Below, in pieces: positions 55,943 through 64,000 of a stretch of 64,000 nt of DNA; the stretch's first letter is position 1; every line of letters begins with the position of its first letter. A program made the position numbers and the translations under genes. This DNA comes from Kangiella taiwanensis. GTDB lineage: Bacteria > Pseudomonadota > Gammaproteobacteria > Enterobacterales > Kangiellaceae. The stretch covers positions 186,001 through 250,000 of the forward strand of contig NZ_JAHCLT010000003.1 of the NCBI RefSeq assembly GCF_020005165.1, written 5' to 3'. The notes under the pieces were generated by a model that was not told the DNA's origin, did no database searches, and saw nothing but the letters and a program-made list of their open reading frames with translations.

Positions 55943-57295
55943 ATGAAACCTATGACAAAGCCTATGTTAAAGGCTGGTCTACTTGGCTTGCTAAGCTTAG
56001 CATTATTCCAGCCGACCAGTTACGCTAATAATGAAAGCAATAATGTTCACCAACAAATTGAGCAAGTCGCCGATTCTCTAGAGCGCAAAGTTATTGACTG
56101 GCGTCGCCACATTCACCAAAACCCTGAGCTGGGTAATCGTGAATTTGAAACGAGCAAATACATTGCCACTCACCTTCGAGCGTTAGGCTTAGAAGTCAAA
56201 ACTGAAGTCGCCCACACAGGCGTTGTTGCCGTGCTTAAAGGCGACAAGCCAGGTCCTGTGGTGGCGCTACGCGCTGACATGGACGCCCTACCCGTTAAAG
56301 AACGCGTGGACTTACCCTTTGCCTCAAAAGCCGTTGGCGAATACATGGGGAAAGAGGTTCCGGTCATGCATGCCTGTGGTCACGACACCCACGTCGCAAT
56401 TTTAATGGGTGTGGCAGAATTATTGGCGGGCATGCAATCTGAACTTCCCGGTACCGTAAAGTTTATCTTCCAGCCTGCTGAAGAAGGTCCTCCGCCAGGC
56501 GAAGAAGGCGGTGCTGAATTAATGGTCAAACAAGGGGTTTTAAAAAATCCTGACGTTGATGTGGTGTTCGGGCTACACATTTCAGCTGGTACAGATGTTG
56601 GCAAAATCAACATCCGTAAACGAGGCATCATGGCCAGTTCTGACGACTTCAAGATCACCATTAATGGTAAGCAAGCGCACGGCTCTACGCCATGGGACTC
56701 TGTAGACCCTATCGTTACGGCGTCACAAATTGTGAATAGTTTACAAACTATTGTCAGTCGCCACATGCCTCTGACTCAGCAAGCTTCAGTTGTGACCGTA
56801 GGTTCTATTCATGGTGGCGTTCGCTCAAACATCATTCCTGAAAAAGTCGAAATGCTTGGGACAATTCGCACTTTAAGCGAAATCGACCGTACTCGCATTC
56901 ACGAGATGGTACGTAAAAAAGCGACTTTGATAGGTCAAACCATGGGTGCAGAAGTTACGGTAGAGCTTCCCTACTCTTCAGCTTATCCTGTTACCTATAA
57001 TGATCCTGATCTGACCGATAAAATGTTACCAACGCTAGAAGCGGTTGCGGGTGCAGAGAATGTCATCACCATTCCACCCATTACTGGCGCAGAAGATTTC
57101 TCTTTCTACGCACGAGAAGTACCAGGCGTATTTTTCTTCTTAGGAGGCAAGCCTAAAGGGCTTCCTGCTTCAGAAGCTGCCCCGCATCACACACCTGATT
57201 TTTATATTGATGAATCTGGACTCAAACTTGGTGTAAAAGCCCTGTCACGCTTAGCGGTCGACTATCTGCAAGCACACTCAGCTGAGTCAAAATAA
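55943..57295 (+). CDS. Exported M20-family amidohydrolase
   Basis: A ~450-residue metallo-amidohydrolase similar to hippurate/IAA-amino-acid hydrolases, which cut N-acyl amino acids. The M20 core includes MHACGHDTHVAILMG (metal ligands C/H), EEGPPPGEEGGAE, and ITGAEDFSFYA. Dimerisation domain around residues 215-325 (KQAHGSTPWDSVDPI). A signal peptide (about 1-25, LLGLLSLALFQPTSYA) makes it periplasmic. Two ATGs are possible; 55943 has GGGGA in front and is preferred over 55931. A hairpin terminator (57316-57346) follows. Export is unusual enough to fit a peptide-scavenging lifestyle along with the S8 proteases. Confidence 0.92.
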   Translation: MKPMTKPMLKAGLLGLLSLALFQPTSYANNESNNVHQQIEQVADSLERKVIDWRRHIHQNPELGNREFETSKYIATHLRALGLEVKTEVAHTGVVAVLKGDKPGPVVALRADMDALPVKERVDLPFASKAVGEYMGKEVPVMHACGHDTHVAILMGVAELLAGMQSELPGTVKFIFQPAEEGPPPGEEGGAELMVKQGVLKNPDVDVVFGLHISAGTDVGKINIRKRGIMASSDDFKITINGKQAHGSTPWDSVDPIVTASQIVNSLQTIVSRHMPLTQQASVVTVGSIHGGVRSNIIPEKVEMLGTIRTLSEIDRTRIHEMVRKKATLIGQTMGAEVTVELPYSSAYPVTYNDPDLTDKMLPTLEAVAGAENVITIPPITGAEDFSFYAREVPGVFFFLGGKPKGLPASEAAPHHTPDFYIDESGLKLGVKALSRLAVDYLQAHSAESK

Positions 57296-57315
57296 CCCAC
57301 AACCACTCCTTCTAC

Positions 57316-57346
57316 CAGCAGAGATAAAGGCTTTTTATCTCTGCTG
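57316..57346 (+). terminator. Hairpin after the M20 gene
   Basis: A 13-bp perfect stem CAGCAGAGATAAA/TTTATCTCTGCTG with a 5-base loop. No long T run follows it, so terminator strength is uncertain. Confidence 0.6.
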
Positions 57347-57404
57347 CATCCCGTTATACTTTCCAGCCAAAGAGTTAGCTCAAACGAATTAATTGGTATT
57401 GGTC

Positions 57405-58418
57405 ATGGCAAAGAAGAAAGTCTACATCGCATACACAGGTGGCACCATTGGTATGAAACCAAGTGATCAAGGTTTTGTACCTCAAAAAGGCTTTCTAGGA
57501 GCAACGCTGAAGAGCTTTCCTGAATTTCAGCACCCTGACATGCCGGAAATCACTATCCACGATTACGCTGAGCCGATTGACTCCGCGAATATGTCTCCCG
57601 AAGATTGGCATCATATCGCTGAGGATATCGAGCGTAATTATGATGATTACGATGGTTTTGTCGTTCTTCACGGCACTGACACCATGGCCTACACAGCTTC
57701 AGCCTTGTCGTTTATGCTAGAAGGTTTGCAAAAACCTGTTATTTTTACGGGCTCACAAATTCCGCTGACACAACTACGAACCGATGCGCGAGATAACTTG
57801 ATCAACGCTGTTTATCTTGCTGCGAATTACCCGATCCCCGAAGTCAGCCTTTTTTTCCACGATCATTTGCACCGTGGTAACCGCACCATTAAAACCGATG
57901 CCGACGGATTTGCTGCCTTTAGCTCACCGAACATGCCACCGCTAGCCAGTATCGGTAGCACCATTAAAGTGCGCGAACACTTAATTTGGCAGCGCAAACA
58001 TACCGAATTAACGGTTCGACGCTTCAGTTCACCAAAGATTGCGATATTAACGTTATTTCCGGGGATTTCTGACGATCTGGTTCGTGACTTTTTAGCTCAA
58101 GACTTGGATGGGATTGTGTTGCAAAGCTTCGGCGCAGGAAATGCACCTGTAAATAACAAGCCATTGATGCAAGCGATCGAAAACGCCACCAGCCAAGGCA
58201 AAGTTATCGTCAATTGTACGCAGTGCTTAAAAGGCTCGGTTAACATGAGTACTTATGAAACTGGAAAAATTCTGATGGACGCTGGCGTTACATCTGGCTT
58301 TGATATGACCACAGAAGCGGCACTGGCTAAGTTATATTACTTGTTCAGTCGTGGGCTAGACGCTGAAACTATACGAGAAAACATGGTTATTAGCTTGCGT
58401 GGTGAACTGACTAATTAA
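57405..58418 (+). CDS. ansA: Cytoplasmic type I L-asparaginase
   Basis: A 337-residue enzyme hydrolysing asparagine to aspartate and ammonia. Thr14 in YTGGTIGM is the nucleophile, with HGTDTMAYTASAL near residue 88 holding the second catalytic Thr-Asp pair, followed by VNCTQCLKGSVNM. The MAKKKVY start (57405) gives the length of E. coli AnsA (338), so I chose it over the TTG at 57393. No signal peptide: type I. It lies after the M20 gene; a terminator-like hairpin is between them. Confidence 0.94.
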   Translation: MAKKKVYIAYTGGTIGMKPSDQGFVPQKGFLGATLKSFPEFQHPDMPEITIHDYAEPIDSANMSPEDWHHIAEDIERNYDDYDGFVVLHGTDTMAYTASALSFMLEGLQKPVIFTGSQIPLTQLRTDARDNLINAVYLAANYPIPEVSLFFHDHLHRGNRTIKTDADGFAAFSSPNMPPLASIGSTIKVREHLIWQRKHTELTVRRFSSPKIAILTLFPGISDDLVRDFLAQDLDGIVLQSFGAGNAPVNNKPLMQAIENATSQGKVIVNCTQCLKGSVNMSTYETGKILMDAGVTSGFDMTTEAALAKLYYLFSRGLDAETIRENMVISLRGELTN

Positions 58419-58420
58419 GG

Positions 58421-58885
58421 CTAAACTCGTATCTCTGTGATGATGTCTGTTTTGACCGAGTTTGCAATAAAACAGAGCTCGTGAGCTTGGTGGTGGATTT
58501 TCTCAAGCATCTCCCGACTAGGTGTTTTTTCACCAGAAAAACTGACTTTCGGCCTAAGTGTCACGGTTTCAACAAACGCCCTACCCGAATCATCTACTCC
58601 CATCACCCCGATGGCTTCATCTTTATAGTGATCAACTATAAGTCGTTTCTTAGCCGCAATTGACAAGAAGAACAACATGTGACAACTGGATAAAGAGGCA
58701 ACGAATGCTTCCTCTGGATCGACGTTTGCCTCAACCGAGTACGGTAATGGCACAATATGGGGCGATGACGAGCCTTCAACTACAGCACCACCATCAAACG
58801 TCCACTGATGCCCACGACTGTATTGATTGTCGATAAAAGCCTGCTGACCGCGTGACCAGGTAATCGTGGCGAAATACTGCCCCAT
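58421..58885 (-). CDS. OsmC family protein (YhfA/Ohr-like)
   Basis: A 154-residue OsmC-fold protein. The two characteristic cysteines lie in SLSSCHMLFFLSIAAK (near residue 67) and HELCFIANSVK (near 139), the spacing expected for thiol peroxidases that reduce organic hydroperoxides. PEEAFVASLSSC is a typical approach. It converges on ansA with only 2 bp between stop codons, and is 7 bp downstream of the DUF1315-type gene. Confidence 0.9.
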   Translation of the reverse strand: MGQYFATITWSRGQQAFIDNQYSRGHQWTFDGGAVVEGSSSPHIVPLPYSVEANVDPEEAFVASLSSCHMLFFLSIAAKKRLIVDHYKDEAIGVMGVDDSGRAFVETVTLRPKVSFSGEKTPSREMLEKIHHQAHELCFIANSVKTDIITEIRV

Positions 58886-58892
58886 AATAAGC

Positions 58893-59213
58893 TTAGTGCG
58901 CCTTCTTGCCCGGAATAATTAAAGATGGGTCTATAACAAATGAATCATCAGCATCTCGTTGATTAGCTGACTGACCAGGATAAGCGTCACGCATCTTTTT
59001 ACCAGTCACCATGTTGCCATCTTTGGTCACTGTAAAAGGCTCTTCGTCACCTTCGTTCAAACGGGCTTTGTATAGCATAATTGCTTGAATACAGGTTTCT
59101 TTTTGCTGTTCAGTGAGCTTAGTGCCGTCTGGCCACTTGCCAGTTTCAACCGCTTCGGTGAAACGTTCGATCATGTCAGGGGTAAGCGTTTTGATCAGTT
59201 GTGAAAAGTCCAT
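58893..59213 (-). CDS. DUF1315 family protein (YeaC-like)
   Basis: A 106-residue acidic protein. MDFSQLIKTLTPDMIERFTEAVETGKWPDG and the middle KETCIQAIMLYKARLN match the YeaC/DUF1315 family of unknown function, common in gammaproteobacteria. The frame is open to a TTG at 59264, but ATG 59213 gives the usual family N-terminus; its ribosome site is weak. It is followed closely by the OsmC gene. Confidence 0.83.
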   Translation of the reverse strand: MDFSQLIKTLTPDMIERFTEAVETGKWPDGTKLTEQQKETCIQAIMLYKARLNEGDEEPFTVTKDGNMVTGKKMRDAYPGQSANQRDADDSFVIDPSLIIPGKKAH

Positions 59214-59360
59214 AATTTGGAGGGAACTCTCTATCGAAATTGAAGTAATTATGCAGAATTCCAACTGATTTTACCAGTGCATCAGTTGCTAGATCAGGCC
59301 CTGTTTATCAAATCCCTAAAAATCCTTATGCTTCAAAACGTTACGAAATTGTTACCTGTA

Positions 59361-59388
59361 TTGATTCACACTGGTTATGTGATATAGT
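59361..59388 (+). promoter_or_regulatory. Sigma-70 type promoter of the HD-GYP gene
   Basis: TTGATT (59361-59366) and TATAGT (59383-59388) at 16-bp spacing, about 60 bp upstream of the HD-GYP start codon. The best match to the consensus in this gap. Confidence 0.5.
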
Positions 59389-59447
59389 TAACAATTATAG
59401 TTGTATTCTTTACAACACATTGGGGTCTTCCACTATATAGGCTGAAT

Positions 59448-60653
59448 ATGGCATTGATAAAGGTCAAGGTGCCGACCGATTCACTTGATATTGGTATGTT
59501 TGTCGTAGAACTCGACAGGCCATGGACTGACGTGCCCCTTCCTTTCCAAAAGTTCGAGATCACAACTGAGCGCGAACTCAAAGTATTGAGTGAATATTGC
59601 AAGTATATCTATATTGAGATTGACGCCTTTCTTTGGGAAAAGAAAAAACAAGAAATTAATAGCCAAACCTCAAGCAGTACTTTACCCGAAAATACCCCAA
59701 TACATCATGAGCTTCCTCGTGCATCCACGACTTACCAATCTGCAAAAGAGTTTGCGATAGAGCTGTTTGAGTCAACCAAATTTGGGTTAGAGCTTGATAT
59801 TGAGCATAGCAAGCAAATTATCAATAACTGCATCACGAGCATACTCTCCAACGCTAATGCACTCTTCTGGCTAACTCGCATCAAAGACAGAAACCATTAC
59901 ACAGCCGAGCACAGCCTCCGTGTCGCCATCTTATCGATTGCTTTTGGTAAGTATTTGGGGATGAGGCGTGAAGAGCTTGAGTTGCTGGGCTTATGCGGAT
60001 TGCTGCACGATTTAGGGCAAACTCAGCTCCCTGATGACATTGTTAATAAAGCAGGGCCATTGAACGAAGCCGAATACCGTGTCATGCAGAAACATACCCT
60101 GCTAGGCCACGAACTAGTCATTCACGACAGTAGCATTGCCGCTGCGGTTAAAGAAGTGATGCTCAATCACCACATCCACTTCAATGGCAAGGGTTATCCC
60201 AAAAATCCCGCCCCGATAAAGCCAAGTCAGTTTTGTCGCATGATCAGTATTGTTGATGCTTATGACGCTATTACCAGCGAAAGTCCCTATAAGTTGAGCA
60301 AATCACCTCGTGAAGCGTTAAAAATCCTGTTTGATCAACGTAATAAGCAGTTCGACGGGAAGCTGGTGGGCAACTTTATTCAAATGATGGGTATTTATCC
60401 GCCTGGTAGCCTAGTTCGTATGTCCAATGGTGAGGTCGGTATCGTTATTTCTACGGATAAGAAACACAAACTTTTACCCAAGGTCGAGCTTGTTCAAGAT
60501 AGTCGCGGACGCCTTAAACGCTCCATTATCATAGATTTGAAGAAGTCTCCCAAAGACGCCAGTGGCAATGTATATAAAATCACGGCTTCTCTCCCAGACG
60601 GCTCAATGGGGTTTGATATGCGTCAGTACATCCACTCGACCCATCAGTGCTAA
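59448..60653 (+). CDS. HD-GYP cyclic-di-GMP phosphodiesterase
   Basis: A 401-residue cytoplasmic enzyme. The N-terminus (about residues 1-60, VKVPTDSLDIGMFVVELDRPW) resembles the DUF3391 accessory domain usual in this group. The HD-GYP domain (about 100-310) carries HTAEHSLRVA-type H154, H187-D188 in LLHDLGQTQLPDDIVNKAGPL, and HHIHFNGKGYP at 241-251 (the GYP signature). A C-terminal beta-rich tail (about 320-401) is common in the family. It should degrade cyclic-di-GMP via pGpG. It counteracts the two GGDEF proteins in the window, though nothing shows they share a pathway. Confidence 0.94.
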   Translation: MALIKVKVPTDSLDIGMFVVELDRPWTDVPLPFQKFEITTERELKVLSEYCKYIYIEIDAFLWEKKKQEINSQTSSSTLPENTPIHHELPRASTTYQSAKEFAIELFESTKFGLELDIEHSKQIINNCITSILSNANALFWLTRIKDRNHYTAEHSLRVAILSIAFGKYLGMRREELELLGLCGLLHDLGQTQLPDDIVNKAGPLNEAEYRVMQKHTLLGHELVIHDSSIAAAVKEVMLNHHIHFNGKGYPKNPAPIKPSQFCRMISIVDAYDAITSESPYKLSKSPREALKILFDQRNKQFDGKLVGNFIQMMGIYPPGSLVRMSNGEVGIVISTDKKHKLLPKVELVQDSRGRLKRSIIIDLKKSPKDASGNVYKITASLPDGSMGFDMRQYIHSTHQC

Positions 60654-60778
60654 GCTCCGTTTGTAAAATTTAAGCTTTTGCTGGACACATGGTCCTATGT
60701 CCATCATCATATAACACATTGAAAAAACGTATCTTTCGTTAGATAGCAATTCCATAACGGACCACCCAACTCAACATT

Positions 60779-62659
60779 ATGCTTACACTTGATTTAGCCC
60801 TAATTTTATCTGGAATTCTAGCTCTAGGGATTGGTGCCCAATGGCTGGCATGGTATTTAAAGCAACCGTCAATCCTCTTCTTATTGTTGATTGGGATCCT
60901 CATTGGCCCCATCTTGGGTTTCTTTAATCCTGATGAAACACTTGGCGACTTGCTCTTCCCATTTATTTCGTTGGGTGTCGCGGTCATTCTATTCGAGGGC
61001 TCGCTAACCCTAGAGTTTCATGAGGTTAAAAGCCATGGCCGGGTAGTACAAATGCTGGTTTCAGTAGGCGTTCTGGTTACCATCATCATCGTATCGACCG
61101 CTGCCTACTTCTTATTTGATATGGATCCTAAGATTGCGATCCTATTCGGTGCCTTGGTCTGTGTAACAGGTCCAACGGTCATTGTGCCTATCTTGCGTAG
61201 CGTTCGTCCGAATAAAAATATCAGCAATATTTTGCGCTGGGAAGGCATCATCATCGATCCTATCGGCGCCATTGCCGTGGTTTTGGTTTACGAGTACATC
61301 ATCTCGGGTGGTTCTGGCGATCATGCCCTACTGGTATTTGGTAAAATTCTATTAGTCAGCACACTCATCGGTATGATTGGAGCCTACATTTTGGCTCAAC
61401 TGTTTAAACGTCACTTAATTCCAGAGTATTTACGCAACGTCTTTGCATTGGCCTACGTCTTACTGCTCTTCTCTATTTCAAATCACATCGAGCACGAGTC
61501 GGGCTTATTGACCGTGACGATTCTTGGTGTGGCATTAGCAAACTGGCCAAAATTTGAAAAAGATGACCTACTCGACTTCAAAGAATCTCTATCCCTGCTA
61601 CTGATATCCGTGCTCTTTATTGTTCTAGCGGCACGTTTAAACCTTGATAGCTTATTGAGCATTGGTATTCCAAGCTTGATTCTATTGGCGGTAGTCATGT
61701 TTATTGCGCGTCCGGCATCCGTTTGGGCATCAAGTATCGGCTCAAAACTAAAGCTCAATGAAAAACTCATGATCAGCTGGATCGGTCCGCGTGGTATCGT
61801 TGCAGCCGCAATTTCATCACTCTTCGCTATCAAGTTAGCTGAATACGACTTAGCAGGAACGGAATATTTAGTGCCGCTGGTCTTTGTTGTCATCATCGGT
61901 ACCGTGTTAATTCAAAGTATCGGTGCCAAACCAATTGGCAACTTGCTAAAAGTTCGCGAAGCCTCAGACAACGGCGTCTTGATTATCGGTAGTAACCCTG
62001 TGGCGTTAAAAGTGGCGCAATCACTACGTGACTCTGGCTTCGATGTCGTCATGGCGCACAATAACTACACCAACATTTCTCGAGCTCGCATGGAAGGCGT
62101 CAAAACCTACTTTGGTAACCCTGTCTCAGATCATGCTGACCGTAACTTGGATTTGATTGGTTTTGGTCATTTATTCGCCATGAGCATGGACCGAGAGCTG
62201 AATACGCTGTGTGAAATCAATTATCGCCACGTCTTTGGCAAAAAGAACATTTACCGTCTGCGTTATAACGATGACAGCAGCAGAAAAAATGAGCGCCAAG
62301 AGCGTACCGATTACTGGCAGTCAGCTTGGCTATTTGGCGAAGGCATTAATTACGGCAAGCTAGCCAGCATGATTGCGAATAATGCTAAAATCAAAATCAC
62401 CAACATCACTGATAACTACAGCTACGAACAATACCGTAATGACAATAAGAACTACATTGCGCTGTATATGATCGATAAGAACGGCTCACTTAAAGTATTC
62501 TCATCGGATACAGGTGAAAACATCCCAAGCGGTACAAAAATCATCGCCTTGGTGCATGATCCAGAAAATAAGAAAAACATTCCTAACGACAACCCTGCAA
62601 ACAAGGGTCAAAAGAAACTCAAAACGTTAGCGGATAAAGAAAAGAAAATTGATGATTAA
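60779..62659 (+). CDS. Cation:proton antiporter (CPA1/NhaP type) with TrkA-N domain
   Basis: A 626-residue transporter. About twelve TM segments cover residues 1-390, with PSILFLLLIGILIGP and ALVCVTGPTVIVPILRS; SWIGPRGIVAAAISSLFA near 330 is typical of NhaP/CPA1. A cytosolic TrkA-N (RCK) domain follows (about 400-510, GVLIIGSNPVALKVAQSLRD), then a C-terminal regulatory tail with a Lys-rich end. It exchanges Na+ or K+ for protons. It has its own terminator (62661-62690). Confidence 0.92.
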   Translation: MLTLDLALILSGILALGIGAQWLAWYLKQPSILFLLLIGILIGPILGFFNPDETLGDLLFPFISLGVAVILFEGSLTLEFHEVKSHGRVVQMLVSVGVLVTIIIVSTAAYFLFDMDPKIAILFGALVCVTGPTVIVPILRSVRPNKNISNILRWEGIIIDPIGAIAVVLVYEYIISGGSGDHALLVFGKILLVSTLIGMIGAYILAQLFKRHLIPEYLRNVFALAYVLLLFSISNHIEHESGLLTVTILGVALANWPKFEKDDLLDFKESLSLLLISVLFIVLAARLNLDSLLSIGIPSLILLAVVMFIARPASVWASSIGSKLKLNEKLMISWIGPRGIVAAAISSLFAIKLAEYDLAGTEYLVPLVFVVIIGTVLIQSIGAKPIGNLLKVREASDNGVLIIGSNPVALKVAQSLRDSGFDVVMAHNNYTNISRARMEGVKTYFGNPVSDHADRNLDLIGFGHLFAMSMDRELNTLCEINYRHVFGKKNIYRLRYNDDSSRKNERQERTDYWQSAWLFGEGINYGKLASMIANNAKIKITNITDNYSYEQYRNDNKNYIALYMIDKNGSLKVFSSDTGENIPSGTKIIALVHDPENKKNIPNDNPANKGQKKLKTLADKEKKIDD

Positions 62660-62660
62660 A

Positions 62661-62692
62661 CTCTGGGGCTTCGGCCCCAGAATTATTTTTAA
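62661..62692. terminator. Rho-independent terminator after the antiporter gene
   Basis: A perfect CTGGGGC/GCCCCAG stem with a TTCG tetraloop, followed by AATTATTTTT on the plus strand. It also lies just behind the converging gene at 62697. Confidence 0.85.
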
Positions 62693-62696
62693 AGTA

Positions 62697-64000
62697 TCAA
62701 TAACCGTCGGAAAATAGCACGGTTTGTACGCCTAAGACGGTCCAGTCGCCTCGACCACCACCTGCTAGTGGCATATGACCATAACGACGATCTCCTTGAC
62801 TGTCTTTTTCTGTATTCAAAATGGTGACTATTTGTTGTACTAGCTGGCTGGCGGCTATCTGACACTCCCAAGAACGGTATCCTTCAGGCCAGTCCAATGT
62901 GTACTGTCTTGGTCGAGTACCGCCGTAACCTGGCACTGTCCCAATGTTTTTAAAACGCTGACCAAGCTCAGTAACACCAGCTTCTGCGAGCAAAAAGTCT
63001 AAGCGAGAAATAATCGCTCCTGCCACACGACTGCACCACCATACCATCGGCAATCGTCCTTCCTCATTATCCAAATAAGACGTGGCAGCCGAAGCCAAAA
63101 ATGACCAGCCACTGTTCATTTTAGCCTTTGAGTCAAAGTCTTCGTTCAAAGCAGCTTGCATGACTTTGTACACATTATCTAAAGTAACGCCACTCTGAGG
63201 CGTACCACTGACGTCAAACAATTCCACGGCCGTTTTGACCGCCATGTCACGCCACTCCTGATCCCAAGGAACTTTTGAATTGCCTAATGAGGCTTTCTGC
63301 CCTTCAGCATCCACAATTTTCGCCAGCTCTGTCGCGCGATAATAAAGAGGGTCAATGGCTGCATGATACAAAGCATAGCCAATGCGAGGTTTAGGCCAGA
63401 AAAAGCTGATCAGCCTATCCTGCCAACCAGCAACGGCGTCGCCTACCGGCTGTTTTAAATATATAGGTTGGTGTGGCGCGTCATCAATCCATTGCACCAG
63501 CGCTTTGATGAACTCTTCATCACTCGCTTCCGCGTTTGGTACATACGGCGGATAAGTATCTTCGCCAATAAGTTCAATGCCTTGATCATCAAGCACCACG
63601 GGATCACTCGATGGCGCTTCAATGTCTGCTTGCACGCGTGCTTCAGCATAGTTCATGAAGTCATCTTGAACGGCGAAAGCCAAACTGTCCCAGTAGTTAA
63701 CCGCATGCTCGGTTAAGCTAACAGCTTTGATCTCATTACCGTCTTCATCACTCAAAGACGTTAATTCGACCCACTTTGAGTATTTTTCGATAAATTCTGG
63801 GCTGGTTTGTGAAGAATTTCGGTAGGCCCACGGGACCATCATGCGCGCCAGAACTTCTAAACTAAAGCGTTTACGCTGTCGGATAAGTTCACTGAGTGAA
63901 TCGGCGCTTTCTCCCAAGGGCATTTTCCCGAACTTCCATTGCTGTGGGTGCTCAGAAAAACGTTTAAACCAAACTTTCCAGCCAGCGATAAACATGGTTG
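62697..64000 (-). CDS. Unrecognised protein, probably partial at the right edge
   Basis: At least 432 codons, ending at 62697. An ATG lies at 63995, but the frame remains open to the window edge, and the first residues (FIAGWKVWFKRF) look internal, so the true start is likely beyond 64000. The protein is rich in Trp and aromatic clusters, with acidic stretches (ASDEEFIKALVQWIDD) and no signal peptide visible in this part. A C-terminal Gly-rich tail (PLAGGGRGDWTVLGVQTVLF) is notable. I do not recognise a family, and no catalytic motif is visible. Confidence 0.7.
   Translation of the reverse strand, partial: TMFIAGWKVWFKRFSEHPQQWKFGKMPLGESADSLSELIRQRKRFSLEVLARMMVPWAYRNSSQTSPEFIEKYSKWVELTSLSDEDGNEIKAVSLTEHAVNYWDSLAFAVQDDFMNYAEARVQADIEAPSSDPVVLDDQGIELIGEDTYPPYVPNAEASDEEFIKALVQWIDDAPHQPIYLKQPVGDAVAGWQDRLISFFWPKPRIGYALYHAAIDPLYYRATELAKIVDAEGQKASLGNSKVPWDQEWRDMAVKTAVELFDVSGTPQSGVTLDNVYKVMQAALNEDFDSKAKMNSGWSFLASAATSYLDNEEGRLPMVWWCSRVAGAIISRLDFLLAEAGVTELGQRFKNIGTVPGYGGTRPRQYTLDWPEGYRSWECQIAASQLVQQIVTILNTEKDSQGDRRYGHMPLAGGGRGDWTVLGVQTVLFSDGY

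Overview
The window looks like the chromosome of a marine or halophilic gammaproteobacterium, possibly a Kangiella-like member of the Oceanospirillales. This rests on an ordinary gammaproteobacterial housekeeping set (yceD-rpmF-plsX-fabH-fabD-fabG-acpP-fabF-pabC-mltG-tmk-holB-pilZ-tatD, rluC/rne, ligA-zipA-smc-cysZ, hrpA, fadE), moderate GC, and many exported proteins. The genus is an inference. I see no rRNA, tRNA, prophage, transposase or CRISPR array.

Layout. 1-6.4 kb: end of an FHA-domain protein, a small secreted protein, and two secreted subtilisin-like (S8) proteases, one with SLH-like C-terminal repeats. The two protease genes carry a similar 16-bp dyad upstream. 6.4-19.2 kb, minus strand: fatty-acid and phospholipid synthesis genes running into pabC-mltG-tmk-holB-pilZ-tatD. 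The usual fabF-pabC junction is broken by an oppositely oriented secreted DUF11-type gene, and palindromic repeats sit at two junctions inside the fab cluster. 19.2-25.3 kb: Maf/YceF, a secreted unknown, fructosamine kinase/macro domain/acetyltransferase, periplasmic peroxiredoxin, HAD phosphatase and RluC, with a REP-type inverted pair and a 162-bp MITE-like element. 25.3-32.6 kb: RNase E with a long leader, a secreted histidine phosphatase, and a permuted papain-like hydrolase overlapping a 7TM diguanylate cyclase. 32.7-40.2 kb: ligA, zipA and smc opposed by cysZ. 40.2-46.7 kb: a secreted LVIVD propeller protein, a collagen-like protein, a double-receiver diguanylate cyclase and an acetyltransferase. 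46.7-64 kb: HrpA, an alpha/beta hydrolase, FadE with a FadR-like operator, a long non-coding element with hairpin ends, an M50 protease, an M20 amidohydrolase, AnsA, OsmC, a DUF1315-type protein, an HD-GYP phosphodiesterase, a cation/proton antiporter and an unrecognised protein cut by the right edge.

How they work together. The fab/plsX block makes acyl-ACP and feeds phospholipid synthesis, while FadE starts beta-oxidation and appears to be under FadR-type control. Cyclic-di-GMP is a second theme: PilZ, two GGDEF proteins (one with an I-site, one without) and an HD-GYP enzyme. Surface and extracellular proteins (two S8 proteases, DUF11 protein, LVIVD propeller, collagen-like protein, M20 amidohydrolase) form the accessory layer and hold most of the unusual features. 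The best leads are the shared dyad at the protease promoters, the collagen-like/LVIVD pair beside a diguanylate cyclase with a degenerate receiver, the papain-like/diguanylate cyclase pair, and the non-coding elements.
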